64,000 bases of DNA. Source: Symbiodinium natans. Its lineage: Eukaryota > Sar > Dinophyceae > Suessiales > Symbiodiniaceae. Each line of letters begins with the position of its first letter. Position 1 is the first letter of the stretch. The position numbers and the translations under genes are program-made. The DNA lies in NCBI GenBank assembly GCA_905221605.1, contig CAJNDS010002814.1, positions 52,501 to 116,500 on the forward strand, in the 5' to 3' direction. Under the pieces are notes generated by a model. That model was not told the origin of the DNA and searched no databases. It saw nothing but the letters and a program-made list of their open reading frames with translations. Shown here piece after piece: positions 42,990 to 52,936 of the stretch.

Positions 42990-43637
42990 CGAGGGCACTC
43001 GGACGCGTCTGATCCAACCTTGTGCAACGATGCTGTTGTGTTTGAAACTGCAGGGGATGTACGTCGAAGGCTTTCCAGGCAACCCAAGCACAAACTGATC
43101 CCCATGCCAGAACGTTCCCCATCCAAGCTTGTACAATTTCCCCACAGCAAAAAGCGGTGAGCTCACGCTTGACACTAAGCAGGATTCCTTGAACGTTTGC
43201 AGCTTCTGATCCACATTGAGGAACTGCATCACACACTGACGGCGATCGTGGATCTGGAGCGGATGCCCCTGAGCGTCACAAAAGCCGGGATTTGAACGAC
43301 CCAAGGAGTCTCCCACAAGGTCCATGGACAAGGAAAGACACGACTCATCAGCCCCACTGTCTATGATCATTTCAACCGGATACCCTGAACTGGCATCACT
43401 AGGATCAAAGCTCAGCGAACTGACCATGCGCACATGACCTGCAGAGCACGCCTGATCAGGGCACACCTCATCGCCACTGAGGTCTTGGGAGGCTTCGGTT
43501 GAGGCACACACTGCACCGCTGTCGCAACAGGTCCAGTTCCCATCACCATCGGTGCAAGTCATGTCATGCCGCACAACATCATCACAGGTCCAGCTTCCAT
43601 CATCATCGTGCAAGTCATGTCGTACCGCACAGCACAT
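42990..43637 (-). pseudogene. Aspartic-protease fragment of a retroelement, inverted
   Basis: Minus frame from 43637: Cys/Asp-rich lead, then YPVEMIIDSGADESCLS with catalytic Asp at about 43361 and the downstream region …KLYKLGWGTFWHGDQFVLG…IPCSFKHNSIVAQGWIR. This is a retropepsin-type domain, upstream of integrase in an intact element, but here it is on the opposite strand from the integrase and pointing toward it, so an inversion or two joined fragments is implied. The frame continues past about 42990 only as antisense of the integrase. 43638-43839 carries more of the same minus-strand polyprotein in another frame (…EFVVPDGVPVIPLHDDEDD…). Confidence 0.75.
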
Positions 43638-43839
43638 ACGGCATACGCTTCATCACCATCCTCAGACCACTCGCTGAACACGGTCAGGTCAACGACATCA
43701 TCCTCATCATCGTGCAAAGGGATGACGGGCACACCATCGGGCACAACGAACTCAAGGCGATTCACCCTGCGATTGCTCGGTGCAGATGGCGCGGGCACAG
43801 TGCTTGAACCTGCCTCGGACAGTGCACCTGAACCCTGTG

Positions 43840-44213
43840 TGGAAGATTGTAGCTGATCAGTGATGTTTTTGTCATGTTTTGGATCAGCTTGTATAGGTTT
43901 GTTTTGCTTCGGAGTGATTGGGAATCCGTGTGATCCCATCCTCGATGGTTTATGCCTCGTTGATTTCCAAGGAAATCATACGAGTGTGTTTTTGCCCAAT
44001 ACGCTATTTAAAGTGAGTGTGCAGTGTGTAGGAACTTCGTTCTGAAGCTGAGTTTAAGCTCACAAGAGAGAATTCGTTTAGTTTGTGCACTTCGTGACTT
44101 TTGGCTCAAGTGGCTCTGACTGTGAAAAAGAGAGAGCTGTCCGCACTTGTGTGACAGCTCAGTGCTTTCAAGGTTTCAAGGGAAAAGGTACCAGAGGGAC
44201 CTTCGGTTTTTCA
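43840..44213 (+). repeat. 5' LTR of element 2
   Basis: 374 bp, TG…CA, about 97-98% identical to the LTRs of element 1. Has an 8-bp tandem duplication (TTTCAAGG) near 44167-44182. Contains the intact spliced-leader core TTTTGGCTCAAG at about 44099-44110. Confidence 0.92.
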
Positions 44214-44650
44214 CGTGGTAGCGGAGCTTGTGCCTTGTGGTACGAGCCCGTGTATGGTCTTTGGTTGTCTGTCAGGACTCTGTGAGTGCCTGGAGGCAAG
44301 TTTGGGTTTGGAGCCCAGACTGCCAGTGGACCGGAATCTCTTGTACTCGGACCGTGTAAGTGAGTACCGGGAAGCCTACCCTGTGAGGAGGCGGATCCGG
44401 ACTCATCAGGCTTGGAAGCAGTTGGTTCAGCGGCTGTTGAGGCACTTTGGAGCCCGGGCAAGGTGGTTTGTCTGGAACTGGATTGGTTGTGACCGATCTT
44501 GGAGGAATACGGTGCTTGGTAGAGGAATACGGTGCTTGGTAGAGTAGAACTAAGGTTCTTCAGGAGCCTGGACCATCTGGTGTTGGTGAGAGAATTTTCG
44601 CCAGAAGACGTTGTGGAGAGACTGCAGGCTGGAGCCTGAGTTCAGGAACT

Positions 44651-46441
44651 ATGTTGAATACACCCCCACGACATACCAGTGGAGCTCATGTGAGGAGTCC
44701 AAGAGGTGGACGAGAGCGTGGAAGCTCTGTGCCCATCATGGATGCTGAGACAAAGCGAAGGGTAGACCCTTTTCCGGGTTTGGGAAATCCCAACCCACTG
44801 TGGGTGCAAGGTTTGGCACAAGGAAGCCAACCTGTGTATGGCCCAGTGCCCAGAGGTCGAACTCCCGCCAGAAGCCCTCATGGGGTAGCTACTGGAGCAC
44901 CCCAACAGACAATGGGAGGCCCTTCGTTTCCCCCTGCTTTGCCTCAGCAAGCGGTAGGAAGTCCTTCGTTACCACCAGGACTATCCACTGGACCTCCTCA
45001 ACCTGTGGTGACACCATCACAAACATCACCCGACGTGCAAGGGTTGACGAGACAAGTGCGAGAATTGGAAAGCATGATGCAGCAACTGGTTGTGCAGCAA
45101 CAGCAGTTTATGCAAACGATGACTTCGTCCATGGTGCAGCAACAGCAGCAGCATCAGCAGTGGATGATACAGCAGCATCAGCAACAGCAGCCACAGCAAC
45201 AGCAACAGGTGAATCCCCCCTTACCTCAGGATGGTGTTCCTGAGAACATGCCCAGTTCTTCTTCGGGATGTCAAGGTGCATCGCCAGTGGGTACTCCTGC
45301 GAAGGGGACCCAGCTTTTTCGGATGGCGAGCCCAAGTCCCCCACTGAGACCTCCACCTCTGGAGCAAGAAAGGGAAAGGGATGTGTTTGCTCGATCGGAC
45401 AAATGGTTGCCCAGTTTGCCGACCATTGACTTTTCGTCTTGGAAGGATCGCATCTCTGAAGCTCTTGGATTCTTGACCTGGATGGAGAAGCTGACCAGTG
45501 GGGTTGGTTTGGGTTCAGAAGTGTTTCCCAATGAGCTCATGCATGCGGTGAAGACTCAAGAAGAGTCTCGGCTGAAACAGGATCGACTTACTGTGGAGCA
45601 ACAGGAGAGGTCGACGAGGCTGATGCACATCCTGCGACAGACTTTTGCAAATCATGAGAAGAGTTCTCTGATTTTGCAGACATATGTTGAAAGTGAGAGC
45701 ACTTATCAACAATATGGTTTTGTGGCTTTGAGATTGCTGGCGAAGGAGTTTTGCCTGAAGTCGCGAGCTGAATGCCTGTTCTTTCGGTCGCAGCTGGTGA
45801 ATCAAACCGTTAAAGCACCCAGTATTCCGGAGATCATTCGAAAGATTGAGCATGAGTTGAACAAGTACACCAAGCTGCTCAATAGTCTTGATCCCGATGT
45901 GCATGCTGGTGGTTTGCAGATCCAAGAAGCGGATTCGGTTATGGTTTTGCTGCGCAGTTTGCCAGATCGGTGTAGAAGCCATTTCTTGTTGCATGGCGAT
46001 AGTGAATCGTTTGAAGATCTGAAAAGAGTTGCTCTGAAGTTTGAGGTGCAACAAAGGGTGTGGTCAGAAGCCCCTGGCACGAAGCTTCAACCTTTTCGAG
46101 ATCCCAATGAGGGAAAGGGCAACGAAGGAAAACAAAAAGGCAAAGGAAAGGAACAGAAAGGCAAGCGCGAATCAAGCAAAGGTGCTGGCAAACGAGCTTC
46201 AAGCCAGAACAAGAAGGATGTGGAGTGCTATGTGTGTGGTGGAAAGGGACATTATGCCCGCGATTGCTGGTATAAGGAGGGAGATTTAGGCAAGAAGCCC
46301 AATTCCCCCAATGCTAAGGCGAAAGCCAAGGCAAAAGGAGATCCCAAGAAGAAGCCCGAAAGCCCAAAGGAAAAGGCAAAGGAAAGGGGAAGACAGTTGC
46401 TGAAGTTTCCCAAGAGGGTGAGTCGAGTGACTACCAGCTAA
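44651..46441 (+). pseudogene. gag: Gag of element 2, frameshifted near the C-terminus
   Basis: 596 codons, colinear with element 1 Gag through the zinc knuckle. A 7-nt deletion in the Lys/Gly-rich tail near 46360 shifts the frame and ends it at 46441 (…PKRVSRVTTS). Beyond the deletion, this copy retains the base that element 1 has lost near 34988, which shows that gag and pol were originally one frame. About eight amino-acid replacements against element 1 and very few silent changes. Confidence 0.88.
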
Positions 46442-46479
46442 CTGGAGGTGAATGGAATGAACCTGAGTCAGAGGCCCGA

Positions 46480-47760
46480 GTGGAATCTGTGTTGCAACCT
46501 CTGGAAGAATTGCTCGATGAAGTGAGAAAAGAGTGGATTCCCCGGAGTACTGATGAGATAGATTGGTCATGGGAAGTTGAGACGAGAGTCCGGATTGCCG
46601 AGTTGGAGCATCGGATCTCTACCGATTTATATCAGATGTTGCCATCTAAGTCAGTTCGGTCTTTGATGAAACCTCCGATGAATCAAGTCAAAAGCATGGA
46701 AAAGGATGATGCAAGCAAATGGTGGTTGATTGACTCAGGAGCATCGGTGACTGTGATTGCGAAAAGATACTTGGATGAGTTCCAGATCTTGGATCGGAAG
46801 GCGTTGGGACCTAATGAGAGGTACTCAGCAGCCAACGATGCCCCGGTGAATGTCTTCGAGCGAGTTCGCATCCGAGCCTTGCTGCCTATGTATGAAGGAA
46901 AGCAGTATCTTGGTTTGACATCGGTGTGTGTGACTGGAGTTGTAGCAGATGTGGCTCACAACATCTTGAGCACCGAGCAGATGGTGAATACTGGTTGGGA
47001 AGTGAAGTTCACTCGAAGAGAGATTTCGCTGCGACACGAGAAGAAAGGAGTCATGGGATATGGAGTATCCTGGGCTGGATGTCCTTGGATCTACCTGCAA
47101 GGTGATGCTGGAAAGCGAAAGAAAGTAACCTTTGGAGGAGGTTGATCAGATGCAGTCAGTGCAGTCAATGACCAAGAAAAAGCAAGAAGAAATGGAGCTG
47201 CATCGGATGCGAGGCCACATTCCTTTTTCGTCCGAATGTCCTCATTGTCGGATGACAAGAGGAACAACCCAGCATCGTCGGACCAAGGATGCTCAAGACC
47301 GACCCGTGGCGTTGCAAGCAGATTTCTGCTTCATCAACCTGGTAACTGGTACTTTTGCGAAAGACCAGCCGACGGCTCCCAACATGAAAGTACTGGTCAT
47401 GACTGAAATGTCAACCAGAATGATTGGATGTCTGTTGGTAGGGACCAATGCTGACAATACCTCCAGCTGGATTCGTTATTGGATGAATGCTTTCGGACTG
47501 GACATTGGAATGCTTTCGGACTGGACATTGCAGGGTCTGCTGTACTGTTGAGGACAGACAGCGAGACAGCGGTGAGCGCCCTCATCAAGAGAGCCAATCT
47601 GGGGATTAGGATTGTGACCCAAAGAGCACCTCCGCAGGGACATGAAGCGGTTGGTGGTGTGGAAAGGGCAGTGAGAACACTCAAGGAGGTGTTCAGCACG
47701 GTGAGGTTGGATCTACGAGCGCAGGGCTTTGACTTGAAGAGAAGTCCTCGAGCGTTTGAG
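46480..47760 (+). pseudogene. pol: Pol fragment of element 2 (protease and partial integrase)
   Basis: Open in three pieces: 46480-47145 (protease with IDSGAS), 47132-47551 (pre-integrase finger and start of the integrase core), and 47479-47760 (rest of the integrase core to the gap). The first break is a 47-nt deletion between GGA repeats relative to element 1; the second is a 23-nt tandem duplication of GAATGCTTTCGGACTGGACATTG (47512-47534 region). RT, RNase H and the C-terminal extension would lie in or beyond the gap. Confidence 0.88.
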
Positions 47761-47860
47761 NNNNNNNNNNNNNNNNNNNNNNNNNNNNNNNNNNNNNNNN
47801 NNNNNNNNNNNNNNNNNNNNNNNNNNNNNNNNNNNNNNNNNNNNNNNNNNNNNNNNNNNN
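47761..47860. other. Assembly gap, 100 N
   Basis: Exactly 100 N, the usual placeholder for a gap of unknown size. The left edge is mid-integrase of element 2; the right edge is a CCCTAAA array, so the missing part of the element and its 3' LTR are unsampled here. Confidence 0.99.
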
Positions 47861-48475
47861 CCTAAACCCTAAACCCTAAACCCTAAATCCTAAACTCTTG
47901 AAGAGAGCCCTGACAGTTTTGCTTTGGATATGCCTGCTGCAAGACCAAACCCCAAGAACAAAACTGCGAACCCAGGGTTTAGGGACGAGGGTTTAGGGTT
48001 TGGGGTTTAGGGCTAGGGTTTAGGGTTTAGGGTTTAGGGTTTAGGGTTTAGGGTTTAGGGTTTTGGGTTTTGGGGTTTATGGCTTAGGGTTTCGGATGTC
48101 GGGCGGTTAGACTAACTTTTCGCTGCTTCCACAAAGATGACACTGGAGGGCCCAGGAGTCCAACACATCAACCACCAGAAGCCCTAAACCCTGAACCCTG
48201 AACCCTGAACCCTAAACCCTAAACCTAAACCCTAAACCCTAAACCCTAAACCCTAAACCCTAAACCCTAAACCCTAAACCCTAAACCCTAAACCCTAAAC
48301 CCTAAACCCTAAACCCTGGTCCTAGAAGTGCTTAGCCTCCATTCAGCAGCTGTTCAAGGATCTGCGAGTCATGGGCTCTTGCCAGGCCAGCGAGGCAGGA
48401 GGAGCTGGCTTGGGGTCAAAAGGTTCTGGAAACGAGGTTTAGGGTTTAGGGTTTAGGGTTTAGGGGCTTAGGGCC
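47861..48475. repeat. Telomere-like arrays upstream of GLTP copy 1
   Basis: CCCTAAA 47861-47895; TTTAGGG 47990-48080; CCCTAAA 48180-48318 (about 19 units); TTTAGGG 48438-48468. The first GLTP exon (48371-48394) lies between the last two. Confidence 0.95.
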
Positions 48476-51400
48476 TTGGGGTGTCAAATCTCGCTTCACG
48501 GGGTTTCGAGCGTGCTGCTTGCGCGATTGGTGCTGCGATGGTGTCCCCACCCTCTGGTTTTTATGCCGTGGGCGCAGGTAGTCGTCCAGGAGGAGATCGA
48601 CGTGCGAAAGGGGCCAGCGGCCAAGGCTGAGGCCCCGGAGCCCAGCTCCACCGCGTCCACCGCCTCCCCGGCCCCCTCCGTGGAAGAAATCCCGCCCGCC
48701 CCCGCACCAGTCGAAGCGCCCGCGGCGGAAGCTCGGCGCAAGGCAATAAGCTCGCTTCTTTGGTTCTACTTTTTGGTGTGCTCGCTGGTCATGCCGTAGG
48801 GGGCCCCGGCGCAGCCCGAGGTGGTGGAGGCCCCGGCGGAGGTGGCGAAGGCCCCGGAGCCCGAGGCCGCGGCTCCAGTGGAAGAGGCGAAGCCCGTGGT
48901 CCACGAGACGAGGCCTTTCTTTGTCCGGAGTTTTAGAGGGTTTGTCTGGCGTTGTTGCCTTTGTGCCGCCTCCTTTTTGTGTTTACTTTTGCAGGTTCGG
49001 GGTCTTGCTGGAGAGTCCCTTGGCTGCGGGTGATGGATGTGATTGGCCTTGCAAGGCAGTACTAGGTCACAAAGCACCTCTTGTGAAGATGGTCCTGCAT
49101 TGCCAACCCAGAATTCCACGCCTGCGAAATGCGCGACGAGTCCGGCGCGATCACGGACATCGACATGGCCAAGTTCTTCGAGGTGAACTGATCATGAGCT
49201 GAAACCTTACGTTTCAAGCATGATCGAGCCATCTTGCTTCCTTGTCAGGCCTGCGAGCTCTATCGTGCCTGGGCTTAACTCAACTTCTGTGACTGGGTGC
49301 CGGACTAGGCTCGTTGGCTTTTGAAGTGAACGCCGCGCTGCTCCCCTGCCCAGGCGACATGCTGTCCAAGCTTGGGTCAGCAGCCGGGGTGGTGCTGGGC
49401 GACATCACGAGCAACCTCAAGAAAGCCAGGGCGGCTCGGACTCAAGACCTTTGCTGATGGGGTTTGTTGGGGTCGCGAGAAAAAGAAGAGTGACTGGCCA
49501 GATGACCGGCACGATTCAGGTGGTCTATGAGGAAGCCCCGGAAGAGCGAAAGACTTTCTCAGGCTACCTGCCCCTGCCTTAGCGCTGCCGCCTGGGCGCT
49601 TTCTTGGGGAATCGGGACTGGGGTTTCGGGGGGGAGACTGCTCATTTCAAGCTGTGGCATAGTCAGATCTGGCCCTCTCCATTGAACTGGCTCTTCAATC
49701 TTACCACTTCGGACTGTCTCTTGGCAATCCTTTGCGTGGTGCGTTCTTCCAACACACCTAAACCCAAATATCCTCGTCGCCTTCAACGCTAAATGCCACG
49801 CCCGGAGTTTCCTGTATTGGGCCCAAAGATTCCCACAGTCTCACCTTCCCCCGAAATCCAGAGGCCCGAGTTTTTTGAAGCCTGAGGAAGGCCTCCTCTG
49901 TTGTGGGCGCCACTTGGCTTCTGAGGCCCAGGGGTGTGAGACTTTGGTAGAAGTCCGGACTTGCGCAGGCGTAGGGTTCAGAGGTTTGTGACTTCAGATT
50001 TGGGCTTGGTGTGCCCCGAAGTGCTTGCTTTGTGCGTATGTACTCTTCTGGTCAGTTGCCCTGAAAGTTAAGGTAGGGTCCCCTTTGAGGTCCTGCTGCT
50101 GTCATAGGGCCCTGAGTGGTTCAGATGGAGCTTTGGAGACCTGCTCGTTGTCTCCCACTGTGCAGGGGATGCGAGTTCTTCTTGACCATGATCAAGCTGA
50201 TGTTCACCCAGGAATCTGGCAACGCGGGTGTTGAGGCCTGTGCCGCAGCTCTTACGGTGGATTCTGCATGGATGAGTTAATGGATGAAGATTGCCGTGTC
50301 GTCCCTCGTGGACGATGTGTTAGCCTGATGATCACAGCTGGCAATGCCATGTCGACCACACAAAGCTGTTCTCGTCCTTCAGCGCGTATGGGCATGCGAG
50401 TTTTGACTGTAGTAAGTACGTTCATTCCAAAGCCGCGGTTCAACATGCCCTCCAACCTCGGGGGCCCTAGTTGGAGCCAGGCATACAAGCAGACACTGAT
50501 GCAGTACCACGGCTGGGTCCGAAACTCAGCGTGTGGGAGCGGAAGCAGTTGAAAAACCAAGCTGTGCCCCCTTCGAGGTTTATGCGTTTTCCGTCCTAGA
50601 CTCCTCAACACCCGACTTGTTGACGCCGGCCGACGCCGGCTGACGCCGGCGCCGACGCCCATCCCTACACATTTGGGTACACTACCCCTGAACCCTACAT
50701 CTTCAAAGCCACTGTAGTCTCGCTCCCAGATGCTGCAGAAGACGGTGAAGCTTGGAATGCGCGCCATGCCGGGGAAGGATGGCATCGTGAAGTCCGAGGG
50801 CCTGGTCCTAGGCCCCTCTCTGCCTTTCTTGCTCTCTTTCATTTTGATCCTTTTGGGGGGGGGTTTTGCTCGGGTTTGGGCAAGGGCTGCGGGACGATGT
50901 GGTTCGTCCCTTCAGGGCAGAATCTCGGGGTTACAGAAAACGTCTCCTTCGGACTGAAAGCCGGTCAGAAAGGCGCTTCCGTGTCCCAGGAATCGCTCGA
51001 TTGCATGCATCGATAACGCAAATGCGAAGTCAATTTTGCACCCGCCTCCAGAAGCAGTTCGCCATACTGTAAGCCCTGACACCCTGACACCCTAAAAACC
51101 CTAAACCCTCAACCCTCAACCCTAAACCCTAAACCCGCTTAAGCACGTGCTTGGGGACGACGTGCTTAAAACTTGGGGGAACATTATACCAAGCCCATCG
51201 AGAGGCCCGCGAACTGAAGCGCGTCACCCCTCAGCCCCTGTCCGTGATCCGAAGCTCAAAACTTAGGGATGCTTGGGGTTTAGGGTTTAGGATTTAGGGT
51301 TTCGGGTTTAGGGTTTAGGGGGAACTCTAACTCCCAAAAAACAGCTAGATTTTTGTGATTTTCGCTGGGGTTCCAAGTTCTGTATAGAACAGCGCCCGGC

Positions 51401-51777
51401 AGTCGCCGCGTCGCCGGAGCAGAAGACAAAGCTCTGCGAGCGCGACGCGCCGGCGGCCTCCAACGCGGGCCTGGAGCTGCCGCCTGGAGCAAATTTTTCA
51501 TAGGGTTTAGGGGTTTCAGGGGTTGAGGGGTTCAGAGTCTAGGGTGTAGGGGTTTGGGTTATGTTGAGAACCGGAAAGAGTTTAGGACATGTTTCAAGTC
51601 TTGCTATGGTTGGAAGGGGTGTATAGACTTGTTTATGAAACTGTTCGGCTTAGGGCTTGCAGAGGTTTGGAGATCTATGATTTTAGGGGTGTTTGGGGAT
51701 GAAGCTAATGGCTGAGGGTGCAGTGGATGGTGGAGCTGATGAAGAAGGAGGGGAGGTGGGACACCAAGAAAGCCTGA
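48371..51777 (+). CDS. GLTP: Glycolipid transfer protein gene, tandem copy 1
   Basis: Exons from three-copy comparison: 48371-48394 (MGSCQASE), 48578-48742, 48800-48912, 48995-49029, 49112-49182, 49249-~49273, 49354-~49440, ~49500-49575, 49887-49925, 50166-50235, 50481-50516, 50730-50811, 51403-~51490, ~51712-51777 (…VQWMVELMKKEG…, TGA). Roughly 320 residues. An acidic Ala/Pro-rich N-terminal part of about 100 residues precedes the GLTP fold: [78 protein letters not shown]. The ligand contacts known from human GLTP (Asp48, Asn52, Lys55, Trp96, His140) all have counterparts (GDITSNLKK, TWLLRG, YHGW). The protein should move glycolipids between membranes from the cytosol; Gly2 and Cys4 could be acylated. 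Seven donors are GC. Edges of exons 6-8 are less certain. Confidence 0.85.
51085..51560. repeat. Telomere-like arrays around GLTP copy 1 exon 13
   Basis: CCCTAAA/CCCTCAA 51095-51135, TTTAGGG 51270-51320, degenerate GGGTTTAGGGGTTT 51498-51555. 51560-51710 has no exon. Confidence 0.85.
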
Positions 51778-52159
51778 GCTAGCCGCGACGCTTCCCCTTC
51801 CTTTGAATCGAATTGAGGGGTTTTGGGAGCCATCCGAGCTCTCATTGTCAGTTTCAAGGTGCCTCGGCAGTAGAACCGAGCCCGTGGTAGTAGTGGAAGG
51901 ACTTGGGATCCCCCTGATATTAACAGCTCCTTAATAGGGATTCTAGTACCACCCTATTGTAATCCCTATTAAAAATCTTGTTCGTCTAAGGCGGGACATC
52001 CCAAGGAAGGATACTGGGAGTGTTTTTTGCTCCGGCCCTTCAGTGGTGGCCAACGGACCATCCACGAAGAGTGGTGATGGACCGCCCGCCGCCCGTGGTG
52101 CGAAACAGCCCCCTTGTACGTTTATTTATCAGTTTTGTTTCCCTGCCTAAAAGCAGTTC

Positions 52160-52260
52160 CTTACAGATTGTACAGTTGTACAGGCACCTGTCAAAGCACC
52201 TCGCCTCACGTGGCGGAGACGTCAAACTGTTGACGCCCAGCTGGGCAGGTTCGAGCAAGG
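52160..52260 (+). other. Block conserved downstream of GLTP copies 1 and 2
   Basis: After the stop codon, 51835-52260 resembles 56690-56960. Best-conserved part: the plus frame QLYRHLSKHLASRGGDVKLL here and QLYRHLLKHLASLGGDVRLL at 56893-56952. It may be 3' UTR, an alternative last exon, or an exon of another small gene repeated with the array. Confidence 0.4.
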
Positions 52261-52264
52261 TTTC

Positions 52265-52410
52265 CCTTTAAGCCCTAAACTACCCCAACAGCCCACAACC
52301 CTAAACCCTAAACCCTATAAACCCTGTAAACCCTATAAACCCTATAAACCCTATGAACCCTGTAAACCCTATAAACCCTATAAACCCAAAACCCTACAAC
52401 CCTAAACGCG
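52265..52410 (-). repeat. CCCTATAAA variant array
   Basis: After two CCCTAAA units the array becomes a nonamer CCCTATAAA with CCCTGTAAA variants (about 52310-52390). Confidence 0.9.
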
Positions 52411-52936
52411 AGACAAGGCCCAAAACCCTCTACCCTTAGAGAAGAAGGGCAGACTTCAGCTATCTAACCCCTGAAAAACCCCTCAGCCCCAAGCAAGCCC
52501 CAGAGCCGTCCCGCTGCGTGTTGGCTGCAAGACTTACACGGCTCCCTACTATCTCTCCAGCCACAGCTCCTTGGCTGCTTTTGCGCTCTAGGGCTGAGGT
52601 TGAAATTGAGCAAGAAGTTTGTATGGCTTCAGAGAGCAGGGGGGGTTGGGGGTGGGGTTCTTTTCGAGACCCCCGAAGTCAAGAAGAAGCAGCGCTCTTG
52701 TTGCAGCACCTTTAAAAAACACACGCTGGCGAGATCCCCAATGTCTTAACGCGCCTCAGGCCAAACTCATCCACCATCCTCGTAGCCGAGACGCGGATTC
52801 GATGGCCTTAATGCTTAACAACCGCTCCCCCAGCACCAAAAATTTTAAACCCTAAGCCCTAAACCCTAAACCCTAAACCCTAAACCCTACAGCTGCAACG
52901 TGAATTTTTAACAAAGTCGAGGCTCACACCTCAGCA

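Larger units (their letters stand above)
43840..47760 (+). mobile_element. Ty1/copia-type element 2, truncated by an assembly gap
   Basis: Near-identical relative of element 1: 5' LTR 43840-44213, primer-binding site 44216-44227 (TGGTAGCGGAGC), gag, and pol as far as the integrase, where 100 N begin. It corresponds to element 1 positions 32395-36320. It carries at least two frameshifting deletions (7 nt near 46360, 47 nt near 47137) and several short tandem duplications, so it cannot encode an intact polyprotein. Confidence 0.92.
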
